Positions 25,801 through 33,227 of a DNA stretch of 64,000 nucleotides are shown piece by piece. A program made the translations under genes and the position numbers. Origin of the DNA: a bacterium (GTDB lineage Bacteria; Krumholzibacteriota; Krumholzibacteriia; JACNKJ01); assembly GCA_024231955.1 (NCBI GenBank), contig JAAEPZ010000538.1, positions 248,001-312,000 on the forward strand, written 5' to 3'. The notes beneath the pieces were generated by a model. The model worked only from the letters and a program-made list of their open reading frames with translations. It was not told the origin of the DNA and ran no database searches. How positions within the stretch are numbered: position 1 is the first letter of the stretch; each line of letters begins with the position of its first letter.

Positions 25801-26261
25801 GCTACAGCCAGGACGTGAAGGTGGAGACCAATCTGAACGCCCATATCCCGGATGATTACGTTGAGGATCCCGAGCAGAAGATGTTGTTCTATCAGAAGAT
25901 GGGTCATCTGGACCAGCTGCGGGAGGTCGGGGATCTCAAACGGGAGATCCGGGATCGCTTTGGTCCGATACCTGCTCAGGTGGAGAACCTGTTTCTGGTT
26001 CTCGAATTGAAGATTCTGGCTCAGGCAGCCGGTGTTGTCCGTCTCGATTTGAGAAGAAACGTCTGTGTGCTGGAGTTGCAGCCCGAAGCCAAACCGGAGA
26101 AACATACGTTGAGCGGGTTGGCTGGAACTTTTGGACGAAGTATACTCTTCAAGGGCACTTCTCCCATGATCATAGAGTTGCGCAGCCCCAATATCTCAGA
26201 GGGGAGCGGGCTTGAGAAAGTCCGAAACCTGTTGCAGATGATGAAGGGCTGTGTTACTTAG
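22821..26261 (+). CDS. mfd: Transcription-repair coupling factor Mfd
   Basis: 1146 residues from the ATG at 22821, almost the length of E. coli Mfd (1148). The frame is open to 22569, but that extension contains the promoter and is low-complexity. Domains: UvrB-like N-terminus (from DNLQPLTGAAGK, about 4-280), RNA polymerase-interacting CarD-like domain (about 478-555, RPGDYVVHIQHG), and SF2 translocase with Walker A GDVGFGKTE (about 633), DEEHRFG (about 732), LTATPIPRTL and QLRGRVGRS. The C-terminal TRCF domain (about 985-1110) follows. Mfd removes stalled RNA polymerase from lesions and recruits UvrA. It is followed by three SurA-like genes, an arrangement also seen in other phyla (recalled, not checked). 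Confidence 0.97.
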   Translation: MAFIDNLQPLTGAAGKLRDELAAGPARHILTGLRGSSLPLLLARIERELAEGSADKGKPWVILTSQAAEAEAIAEDLRTLGATAVEFLPELEILPFDRHNADRHIVSQRVEVLDALEAGRVRFLVTSVRAWMRRVLPPQRLRDSRFTLKAGLELDLDDFAARLEAIGYRAVGMVEEPGDFAIKGGIIDLFTPTSEEPHRLEFFDDELESLRSFDPATQVSTGRVEEVLVLPCSQVLFAEGDCRRAVRELHKLYPADSLLSEDLAAQFVEGIAFEGVDRYSSYFVPEVPLTRYLKQGFRAVLLAEGALRERWEHMAAEIERRHAKGQAADDLLPQPESAYLGALDFQELLDSRDLLLVEDAQAESLASPRAPVVKLMTKGQPSFGSSIKELRQDLETMANGGYHIWIFCDNKGQAARLGAILKEVESRLHLPVGDLQHGFLLPAERLAIYTDHEIFDRYKRLRRRRRLYKGAGPIRDRATLRPGDYVVHIQHGVAQYKGMKRLEVLGEEREVLHLKYADEQQLYLPIDQIHLVEKYSNEDDASPRLNRLGEKAWVRTRKKAEKAVRAMAADLIKLYARREAARGFAYPADTPWQKELEASFLYQDTPDQATSSMKSKADMEKPKPMDRLVCGDVGFGKTEVAIRVAFKAVQSNKQVAVLVPTTILAQQHLQTFGERLRDYPVRVESVSRFRSSSQIKETLTRLKRGEVDIIVGTHRLLSADVAFKDLGLLIVDEEHRFGVAHKEKVKRARAAVDVLTLTATPIPRTLHMSLGGIRDISLIRTPPRDRLPVHTEVSVFDEETIKEAILREVDRGGQVFFVHNRVQTIEAMASFLQKLLPDLSVGIGHGQMSEKKLEQVMVDFINGEFEVLVSTMIIESGLDIPRVNTIIINRSDRFGLAQLHQLRGRVGRSRQRAYCYLLTPRDQEITEDSRRRLDALVEHDELGAGYKLALRDLEIRGAGNLLGVEQHGHMTAIGFDLYMRLVAQAVRELREGKSYSQDVKVETNLNAHIPDDYVEDPEQKMLFYQKMGHLDQLREVGDLKREIRDRFGPIPAQVENLFLVLELKILAQAAGVVRLDLRRNVCVLELQPEAKPEKHTLSGLAGTFGRSILFKGTSPMIIELRSPNISEGSGLEKVRNLLQMMKGCVT

Positions 26262-26376
26262 TTGTGATCTCAAGTTCCTGAAAAATAATGAGTTTAGAAG
26301 AAGACGATCGACTTTGACCGAGTGCTCGATGTCCTCTGACGGGCGGGTTCCGGTCCCAATTCAAGCGAGGTGTGTG

Positions 26377-28131
26377 ATGGTCAAGGCTCTTCGGCAGGCA
26401 GCCTTCATCCTGGTTCTGTTTCTACTTGCTGTCTCTCTCCTTCCGGGTTGCAGCGGCAAAAGCAATGAAGATGTGGTCGCTACCGTGAATGGCGTACCTA
26501 TCGAACTGGGTTACTTCGAGGCGAAGTGGGCGAAGCTCGCCTCAACGGATCGCCGTTTCGAGCCCACTCCCGAGAACGTGGACTCTCTACGGCAAGAAGT
26601 TCTGGAAGTGTTGATCAATAAAGAGCTGATCGTATATCGCGCGGGCAAAGAGGGATATCTCGAAGAGCCTGCCTACCTGGACGCCTATAAGGGCCAGGCT
26701 GATTTCAAGCTCATCGAACATCTCAAGGATGTCGAAGTCGTCGATAAGATGCCGACTTTCGATGAAGAGGATTTCAAGGCGCACTACCAGTATGTAGGGA
26801 TCAAGATTGATGGTCGTCACATCGACATGGATCTGTTGCCGGAAGCTGAAGCGGTAGTGAAGCAGCTGCGCGATGGAGAGCTGAGTTTCAATGAGGCGGT
26901 TCTACGCCACTCGACCAACTTCGATCGTCATTCCGGCGGTATAATGGCCACCATCTCGTTTGGCAGCAACATCAAACCGGTGGAGGATGTTCTCTTCAGC
27001 ATGGCCAAGGACGAGATCTCCGATCCGGTCAAGACCCCATACGGTTACAGTATCTTCGTCGTCGACAAGATCATGACCGAGGAGCCACCCGAGTATGGCA
27101 CGGTCCGCTCCTCTATAGAGCAGCGTCTCAAGATGCGCGCTTTGCGCCAGATGGGTGCGCGTCACTCCGAGAGGGTTTTGGACAAGCACGGCTTCAAGTT
27201 TGACTGGGACGTTGCCCAGAATATCGTCCCGTTGATGCCTGATGATCCCACCCCCTCCCAGGCTCAGCAGTATCGATCCACGAATACCGAGAAGCCTATC
27301 CTCAAATTTACGGCCGAGCAACTCGCGTTGGTGCTCTACGAACTGGACGGCAATGACTTTACTCTCCAGAATTTCTCCGATGAGTATGATCGGCTGCATC
27401 CATACGGCAGGCCGATGAAGTCCTCCCGCCTGCAGGGCATCTACAACTGGGTTCACAAGGACGTTGTGGGGCAGGTGATGCCGACCGAGGCTCGCACACG
27501 CGGCTACGACAAGGATCCTACGTTCATGCTGCAGATGAAGGAGTTCCAGGAGCAGAGTTGCATCGGCGCAGTACGCCGGGTGCTGGTGGAGGCCCCTGTC
27601 GTCATTTCCGATGAAGATGTTCAGGCCTACTACGATGAGTTCCCGTTGTACTTTACGCTCAAGGACAGAATCGATTGCAAGCAGGTCGTCACCTCCGAGG
27701 AGGATGACATTCAGGAGGCGTACACCCGTCTGCAGAACGGTGACGATGCCGATGCCGTCGGGCGCGACTTGTCGGTCATGTTTGATCGTCAGTGGGTTTC
27801 GGCGGCATTCACTCCCGACTCCACGATCAGTGACAGTCCTGAGATCAAGCTGATCCAGTCGATGCAGAACAAGGGTGATTTCACCAAACCCTTCCAGTAC
27901 AAGGGTTACTGGGCCATCATGATCCGGAACGATTTCTACCCCTCCGAGTTGCAGGATTTCGAAGTCGTCAAGGAGACCGCCAGGGCGCAGTTGAAGCAGC
28001 AGAAATCGGATGCCCGTATGGACTCTCTGCTCAACGTCTGGCGTGATGAAGTGGAGATTGTCGTCAACAATCGAACCCTCGCCAAAACCGAGAAGGGCCC
28101 GGAGATTAATCCTGATCGTGCGGTATATTAA
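26377..28131 (+). CDS. PpiC-type peptidyl-prolyl isomerase lipoprotein 1
   Basis: 584 residues from the ATG at 26377 (GAGG upstream); earlier in-frame codons overlap mfd. A lipoprotein signal ends in LLPGC at about residue 25. The SurA-like N-terminal helical region (about 30-125) is followed by a parvulin/PpiC-like domain (about 125-235, with NEAVLRHSTNF and KTPYGYSIFVVDKI) and a second, degenerate foldase half (about 380-565). It would act as a membrane-anchored periplasmic chaperone for outer-membrane proteins. It is longer than PrsA or SurA because of the extra C-terminal half. Confidence 0.88.
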   Translation: MVKALRQAAFILVLFLLAVSLLPGCSGKSNEDVVATVNGVPIELGYFEAKWAKLASTDRRFEPTPENVDSLRQEVLEVLINKELIVYRAGKEGYLEEPAYLDAYKGQADFKLIEHLKDVEVVDKMPTFDEEDFKAHYQYVGIKIDGRHIDMDLLPEAEAVVKQLRDGELSFNEAVLRHSTNFDRHSGGIMATISFGSNIKPVEDVLFSMAKDEISDPVKTPYGYSIFVVDKIMTEEPPEYGTVRSSIEQRLKMRALRQMGARHSERVLDKHGFKFDWDVAQNIVPLMPDDPTPSQAQQYRSTNTEKPILKFTAEQLALVLYELDGNDFTLQNFSDEYDRLHPYGRPMKSSRLQGIYNWVHKDVVGQVMPTEARTRGYDKDPTFMLQMKEFQEQSCIGAVRRVLVEAPVVISDEDVQAYYDEFPLYFTLKDRIDCKQVVTSEEDDIQEAYTRLQNGDDADAVGRDLSVMFDRQWVSAAFTPDSTISDSPEIKLIQSMQNKGDFTKPFQYKGYWAIMIRNDFYPSELQDFEVVKETARAQLKQQKSDARMDSLLNVWRDEVEIVVNNRTLAKTEKGPEINPDRAVY

Positions 28132-29053
28132 GCTGAACGGCGTCTTTCGCCTGCTCTTTGTCTGCCTTTTTCTCCCTCTTCTCCCTGTCGCTTGCGACAG
28201 AGGAGAGGAGGGAGATCTTGTCCTGTCTCAGGACAATACCACCGCTTCCACCACGACGACATCCCTGGATTACTTCGTGCGAATTGGTGATCATACGCTC
28301 TCTGAAGACGAGTTCCTGCGGTTGTTGCCCGAGGAGTTCCGCGGCATGCTCACCTACGAGGAGAAGTTGAGCTATCTGCAGCGCTGGGCGGATACCGAGT
28401 TGCTCTATCTGGCGGCTGTCTCACGTGATCTTCTTGATGATCCCGTCCTGGTGCAGAAACTGAAGCAGCAGCAGCGTGAATTCGTCGCCAACCACCTCCT
28501 GCAGCAGATGCTTGAGGAGCGGGTTGTCGTGACCGAAACCGAGATCTCCGATTTTTACGCCGAGCATCTGGATGAGTATGCCTCCGAGTATCGTTATCGA
28601 GAGATAGTGGTGCGGAGCCAGCAGGAGGCGGAGGAGATCTACCGCAATCTGAAGTCGAAGAAGATCTCATTCTCACGGGCAGCCGAAAAGCATTCCCAGT
28701 CAAGCTCCGCCCGTGTCGGTGGAGACATGGGTTGGCTGGCCAAGGGCGCCATGCCGCCCGAAGTTGAAGAGCGCATCGTGAAGATGAAGCCGAAAGAGAT
28801 CTCCCAGCCCTTTGAAACGGCCTGGGGGTGGACGATCATATACTTCAGGGAGAAGCGGCAAAGCAGCAATGCGCTCGATCTCCTCGAAGTCAAAGATGAA
28901 ATACTTCGCTATCTGATGATGGAGCGCCGGCGTCGTGTCTACAGGGAATACCTGGAGGAGCTGCAGCAGAGTTATCCGATCATCTATCATCCCCAGCTTG
29001 AAGCGCGACTTCGCGCTAACGAGTTTGTTCCTGATTCGGGGCAAAACCCATAG
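28118..29053 (+). CDS. PpiC-type peptidyl-prolyl isomerase lipoprotein 2
   Basis: 311 residues from a GTG at 28118, which overlaps the previous stop by 14 bases. The start is the best fit because the lipoprotein signal (LLFVCLFLPLLPVAC) must begin near it; GGAG lies 13 bases upstream, somewhat far. The SurA-N-like region (about 45-165) and one parvulin domain (about 165-255, with SFSRAAEKHSQSSSARVGGDMGWLAKG and FETAWGWTIIYF) are complete. It is the middle gene of three consecutive PPIases, and length and domain order resemble PrsA. Confidence 0.85.
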   Translation: MRYIKLNGVFRLLFVCLFLPLLPVACDRGEEGDLVLSQDNTTASTTTTSLDYFVRIGDHTLSEDEFLRLLPEEFRGMLTYEEKLSYLQRWADTELLYLAAVSRDLLDDPVLVQKLKQQQREFVANHLLQQMLEERVVVTETEISDFYAEHLDEYASEYRYREIVVRSQQEAEEIYRNLKSKKISFSRAAEKHSQSSSARVGGDMGWLAKGAMPPEVEERIVKMKPKEISQPFETAWGWTIIYFREKRQSSNALDLLEVKDEILRYLMMERRRRVYREYLEELQQSYPIIYHPQLEARLRANEFVPDSGQNP

Positions 29054-29064
29054 GAAGGCCATCC

Positions 29065-30456
29065 ATGAGAGTACAGTACACGCGAGTTTCGCTGCGTCGG
29101 GTCCTCGCGACTGTTTTAGTTACCCTGTTTGCCCTGGTCATGCTTCCCCATGCCGGCATCACTCAAACCGCAAGCGGTGAAACCACTGCGGGCGATGCCA
29201 TTCTCGATAAGATCGTGGCGTCGGTTGATGATGAACCGATCCTGCTCAGCGATCTGTTGATCGATGTGCAGGCCTATATCCAGCAGATCGGTCAGATGCC
29301 CGACTCGACCCAGTTCATGTCGCTGCTGGATGAGGCACTGCAGAATCGTGTGAACGAGAAGATGCTCGTCGCCAAAGCGCACCGCGATGAGATTCAGGTT
29401 GGCGAAGATGAGCTTGAGCGCTCCATGGATGCGCATATCGCCAGACTGACCGAGCAGGCCGGTGGTGAGGCTCGTTTCCAATTCGAGCTGGAAAAAGAGG
29501 GTCTGACCGACCGCGAATTGCGCCGCAAACTCCTCCCCAATATGCGGGATCAGATGCTGGTTCAGAGGATTCTGGAGAGGATCTCCTACGAGATTACGGC
29601 CACCGAGGACGAGACGAGAGCATACTACGAGGCGAATAAGGACAATCGTGACATCCTGCCGCTTCGTCCGACAGCGGTGATACTCTCGCATGTCCTGTTT
29701 CAACCCCAGGCTTCCGGTCCGAGGGCGACTGAAGTGCAGGCATTGGTGGCGACGGCGAAACGACGTCTGGCTTCCGGTGAGGACTTTGGTGCGATCGCAT
29801 CAGATATCAGCGAAGGACCTGCTGCCGCGCGAGGCGGCGATCTGGGCTGGTTCAATCTGCGTGATATCGGCCTGCAAGCTCTTCGCGCCGCACTTGTGGA
29901 TTTGCAGGTGGGCGAGATCGCCGATGATGTCGTCTCCGAACAGGGACATCATATCCTGGAGGTGGTGGAGCGTACTGGTGGTCGTGTCCACTTCAGGCAG
30001 ATCTTCTTCGCTATGACCGTGGCCGACACCGACAAGCTGGAGGCCCGTGCCCGGGCTCGCGATGCTCACAGCCGGTTGCTGGCGGGTGAGGATTGGGCTG
30101 CTGTCGCCAAGGAGCTCAGCGATGATTCCATGACGAAAGATGACGGCGGTCGGTTGCCGGAGATCGCCGAGAATCAGCTGGAGGCGCAATATCTGGGTAT
30201 AGTGCAGGCGCTTGAACCTGGTGAGATGTCGAGCGTCTTCCAGAGTGCGACCGGCTATCAGATCATCCGACTGGAGAGCCGCGAAGTTGAACGCCCCTTC
30301 GGCTTTGAGGAGATTGCCGACCAACTGAGAACCCAGCTCATCAATATGCGCCGGTCGGAAATGCTGGACCAATATATCGAGGAGTTGCGTGGTGAGATCA
30401 GCATTCAGTTGCACGGTCTACCCAGCCTCGATGAGATCGCAGGCATGGGAGGTTGA
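29065..30456 (+). CDS. surA: SurA-like periplasmic chaperone/PPIase
   Basis: 463 residues, close to SurA (about 430), with GGAAGG before the ATG. A signal peptide (about 1-34) precedes the SurA N-terminal module (about 45-185: ILDKIVASVDDEPILLSDLLIDV, NRVNEKMLVAKA) and two parvulin domains (about 198-300, with ARGGDLGWFNLRD; and about 305-405, with KDDGGRLPEI and GYQIIRLESRE). The C-terminal helix packs against the N-module in SurA. It would escort outer-membrane proteins to the Bam complex, consistent with the many barrels encoded in this window. Confidence 0.93.
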   Translation: MRVQYTRVSLRRVLATVLVTLFALVMLPHAGITQTASGETTAGDAILDKIVASVDDEPILLSDLLIDVQAYIQQIGQMPDSTQFMSLLDEALQNRVNEKMLVAKAHRDEIQVGEDELERSMDAHIARLTEQAGGEARFQFELEKEGLTDRELRRKLLPNMRDQMLVQRILERISYEITATEDETRAYYEANKDNRDILPLRPTAVILSHVLFQPQASGPRATEVQALVATAKRRLASGEDFGAIASDISEGPAAARGGDLGWFNLRDIGLQALRAALVDLQVGEIADDVVSEQGHHILEVVERTGGRVHFRQIFFAMTVADTDKLEARARARDAHSRLLAGEDWAAVAKELSDDSMTKDDGGRLPEIAENQLEAQYLGIVQALEPGEMSSVFQSATGYQIIRLESREVERPFGFEEIADQLRTQLINMRRSEMLDQYIEELRGEISIQLHGLPSLDEIAGMGG

Positions 30457-30458
30457 TG

Positions 30459-30740
30459 ATGCGACTTGATCTATGGCTTGGCAAAGTCTGCCTTCTTAAG
30501 ACCAGGAGTCAGGCCAAAAACGGTTGTCAGTCCGGCAAGATCTTGCTGGACGGCAAGGCCGTAAAGGAGAGTTATACGCTCCGGGGCGATGAGGTGTTGA
30601 CGATCGCATTTTCCCACAAGGAGATACGAGTCAAGGTGCTCGCTATCCCTGCGGGGAATGTTGCCAAAAAGAGTGCTTCCGAATATTACGAGATTTTGGA
30701 GGAGATCCCCATCGACCCGAAGAGTGGGCTGGATCTCTGA
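30459..30740 (+). CDS. S4-domain RNA-binding protein (Hsp15/RqcP-like)
   Basis: 93 residues from the ATG at 30459 (GGGAGG 7 bases upstream); TTG and ATG codons just before would touch the ribosome site. The S4 fold is clear: RLDLWLGKVCLLKTRSQAKNGCQSGKILLDGK, then TLRGDEVLTI. Hsp15 and RqcP bind 50S subunits carrying stalled peptidyl-tRNA. It overlaps the surA 3' end region and closes the operon before a strong terminator. Confidence 0.9.
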   Translation: MRLDLWLGKVCLLKTRSQAKNGCQSGKILLDGKAVKESYTLRGDEVLTIAFSHKEIRVKVLAIPAGNVAKKSASEYYEILEEIPIDPKSGLDL

Positions 30741-30762
30741 TCCCGTGAACGACGTGTATGGG

Positions 30763-30797
30763 AAAGGCCGGATCCTGCTGGATCCGGCCTTTCGGTT
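30763..30797. terminator. Bidirectional intrinsic terminator
   Basis: A 13-bp perfect stem, AAAGGCCGGATCC (30763-30775) with GGATCCGGCCTTT (30780-30792) around a TGCT loop. A and T tracts at both ends let it stop the mfd-surA-S4 unit and the convergent antiporter gene. Confidence 0.85.
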
Positions 30798-30818
30798 TGC
30801 TGGTCAACATGTTCGGGA

Positions 30819-32993
30819 TCAGGTGCTGTCCGAATAGTTGCCGTTGTCGCGCGGTTTTGGACTGCTCTCGGGTGTGGAGCTGCCACCGCCTCCGCCGCCT
30901 CCACGGCGACCGCGCCGTCTGCGGGGGCGTCGTCTGCGACGAACCTCCCCTTCGCCGGATGGCGTGGTGCCTGTTCCGGGTGGGGGAGTTTGCGGTTTCT
31001 GGTCGCCAGCTTTCTTGGGCGAATCGGGTCGATCGTTGACCCGACCGCGCTTGGTTCCGCTTTGACCCTCGCCACTGCGTCCGCGTCCACGGTTGTCGCC
31101 GCCACGGCCCTCGCCGCTGCGTCCGCGTCCCTGTCTGTCGCTACTGCGGCCCTCGCCGCTGCGTCCGCGTCCGCGGCTATCGTCACTACGGCCTTCGCCG
31201 CTGCGACCGCGTCCGCGGCTATCGCCACCGCGGCCTTCACCGCTGCGACCGCGTCCGCGGCTATCGCCGCTACGACCACGTCCGCGGTTATCGTCACCAC
31301 GACCTTCGCCGCTGCGACTACGCCCACGTCCACCGCGATCACGCCCACGTCCACGTCCGCGATCACGATCACCATCACGTCCATCTTGGCTGGCGCGATT
31401 GCGATAGTAATCCTTGCGCTTCTGGCGACGCTCGGCCGCGATTCTGGCCATTTCGGCATCCGAAGCACCCTCATATCCGCGTGGTCGATTGAGCGACCAT
31501 TTCAACACGGGAGGGGTCAACAGGGTTGTGATGAAGATCATGGTCACAATGGCGCCAAAGGTCGATTCGCTGAGCACGGGTTGGCCGCTGATCATCAGGC
31601 CGGCGCCAATACTCGCGAATACCAGACCGATCTCGCCACTGGGGATCATGCCGATCCCGATGGAGAGGCGATCAAGTCCTTTTTCGACTACACCAAGCGA
31701 GCAAAGCAGTTTGCCCAGAATGGCGGCCCCTGTCAGTGCGCCTACCAGACCCAGTATCCGGGGCTCCGCAAAGCCGCCGAGATTGACCCTGAAGCCCATA
31801 TAGACAAAGAAGATGGGAACCAGGAATCCGGACAGCGGCAGGAGCAACTCCCGCAGGGAGAGGGTCTCGTCCCGCTCCGAATCCTTGAATTGGACCGAAT
31901 CGAGTGTCAGACCGGCAGCGAACGCTCCGACGAGAGCCGCCAGACCAACCTTGTTGGCGATAAAACTGAACAGAAACAGGATCGACAGACTTGCCGTCAG
32001 CAGCATGTACTTGTCGTTCAATCTGGACAGCAAGGGACCGCACCATTTGCCGATGAGGATGGCGATGCCCAGGAACAGGACAGCTTTCCCCGCCAGGATG
32101 AGGGCAGCCAGAGAGGTCAGGCCACCACCTTCGCTCGAAATGGCGACCAGACCGGCGACGACTGCCAGAATCATCAGGCCAATCAGGTTGCCCACGACGG
32201 CCCCGCTCTGCACAACCCTGCCCTCGAACATCGTGAAACGATTGAGGTTTGAGATCACTCTGCCCGTGATCCCCGCGCTTGTGGCGCAGAGAGTGACACC
32301 CAGAATGATGTGAACCAGGATTGATTCATCGGGCAGAAGCCAGGCGCCAACTCCCCAACCCAGGAGGAAAGGGGCAATGACACCAAGAGCTATCATGGGA
32401 ACTGAAGACAGACCGATGCTGAAGACCTCTTTGATCTTACTATCAAGTCCGATCTTGAAAAGAAGCAGAAGGGCACCAATCTCGGCGAGAATCGCGATAA
32501 TGTTCTCGTTGGTAAGGGTGCCTAAAGCAATGTTGGTCAAGTAGGAATCGATCCAGGTTATGCCCATCAGGGTGAGATTGCCGAGGATTATTCCAAAGAT
32601 CAGTTGGCCCAGTACTCCGGGTTGACCAATCCTGTTCATCAGATTGCCGCCGAGCTTGGCGACCAGAATGACAATTAACAAGAGCGCAAGCACAGGAACC
32701 ACGGGATTTGCGTGGAGGCCTGCAAGGCCGACTTCGTGAACTGAATCGCTCACGGCGACCTCAACGCCCTCGGCGTTGTGTCCGACATCAGTGGGATCGG
32801 CAGCAGTAATGACAAGCCGATCCGTTTCACCGGTGGATGCAAGCAACGCCTGGGCGGATCCGGTTTCGAGGGCCTGGCTCATGGCCGTCGAAAGGAAGCT
32901 CAGTGGCCGAACATTGTCCAGCACACCGGATCCGGTCAGTGCGCAGATTGCCACTACGACAAGCGCTGCACCAACCAGGCGGATTATCCGCAT
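30819..32993 (-). CDS. CPA2-type cation:proton antiporter with long RGG-like C-terminal tail
   Basis: 724 residues; AAGGAG precedes the ATG. An N-terminal hydrophobic helix and about 70 mostly polar residues precede the transporter core (about 95-510). The core has about 12 membrane segments with NRIGQPGVLGQLIFGIILGN, LVGAFAAGLTLDS and PSGEIGLVFASIGAGL, as in KefB/NhaS-like CPA2 exchangers. After RAGYEGAS-like cytoplasmic sequence, residues about 530-724 are disordered and Arg/Gly-rich, with repeated units of the type RGRGRSGEGRGGDN, then Pro-rich and poly-Arg/poly-Gly runs. No KTN/RCK domain is present. RGG tails are typical of RNA-binding proteins, not of transporters. Confidence 0.88.
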   Translation of the reverse strand: MRIIRLVGAALVVVAICALTGSGVLDNVRPLSFLSTAMSQALETGSAQALLASTGETDRLVITAADPTDVGHNAEGVEVAVSDSVHEVGLAGLHANPVVPVLALLLIVILVAKLGGNLMNRIGQPGVLGQLIFGIILGNLTLMGITWIDSYLTNIALGTLTNENIIAILAEIGALLLLFKIGLDSKIKEVFSIGLSSVPMIALGVIAPFLLGWGVGAWLLPDESILVHIILGVTLCATSAGITGRVISNLNRFTMFEGRVVQSGAVVGNLIGLMILAVVAGLVAISSEGGGLTSLAALILAGKAVLFLGIAILIGKWCGPLLSRLNDKYMLLTASLSILFLFSFIANKVGLAALVGAFAAGLTLDSVQFKDSERDETLSLRELLLPLSGFLVPIFFVYMGFRVNLGGFAEPRILGLVGALTGAAILGKLLCSLGVVEKGLDRLSIGIGMIPSGEIGLVFASIGAGLMISGQPVLSESTFGAIVTMIFITTLLTPPVLKWSLNRPRGYEGASDAEMARIAAERRQKRKDYYRNRASQDGRDGDRDRGRGRGRDRGGRGRSRSGEGRGDDNRGRGRSGDSRGRGRSGEGRGGDSRGRGRSGEGRSDDSRGRGRSGEGRSSDRQGRGRSGEGRGGDNRGRGRSGEGQSGTKRGRVNDRPDSPKKAGDQKPQTPPPGTGTTPSGEGEVRRRRRPRRRRGRRGGGGGGGSSTPESSPKPRDNGNYSDST
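31060..31335 (-). repeat. 42-base coding repeats in the antiporter tail
   Basis: About six imperfect in-frame copies of a 42-base unit encode the 14-residue RGRGRSGEGRxxDx element. The units differ at third positions, so the array is diverged and under coding selection rather than a recent expansion. Confidence 0.7.
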
Positions 32994-33102
32994 GTATTAT
33001 CTCCTTAGGGTCTGGGGTTCTATCACATGCTCGATGTCTCTAACCCATTATGAAAGTTTCCATTATGGTCTCGAGCTGAACTCGGTCAAGGTACGCGGGG
33101 TA

Positions 33103-33143
33103 TCCTTGAATCGTCAAGGATTGTCCTTGACTCAATTTATACT
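33103..33143 (+). promoter_or_regulatory. Triple half-site operator and -10 box before the DUF4097 gene
   Basis: TCCTTGA (33103-33109), its complement TCAAGGA (33114-33120) and TCCTTGA again (33124-33130) occur at 10-11-base steps, so all lie on one face of the helix. TATACT (33138-33143) follows as a likely -10 box without a good -35. A transcription activator or repressor bound to the array is implied. The rest of 32994-33227 shows no gene. Confidence 0.55.
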
Positions 33144-33227
33144 TTCCTTTTGAAACCGCTACCATGATCCTCCGTACAGGATTCATGCCTGAACCATCAT
33201 CATTAGACCACATGCGAGGATGAGCCA

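Noticed and set aside
31060..31335. CRISPR-like array
   Set aside because: Repeats are contiguous, imperfect, in frame with a protein and without unique spacers.
30990..32252. 420-codon Ala/Ser/Thr-rich plus-strand frame opposite the antiporter
   Set aside because: Its repeats are the complement of the RGG coding repeats, and the minus-strand frame has clear membrane segments and a ribosome site.
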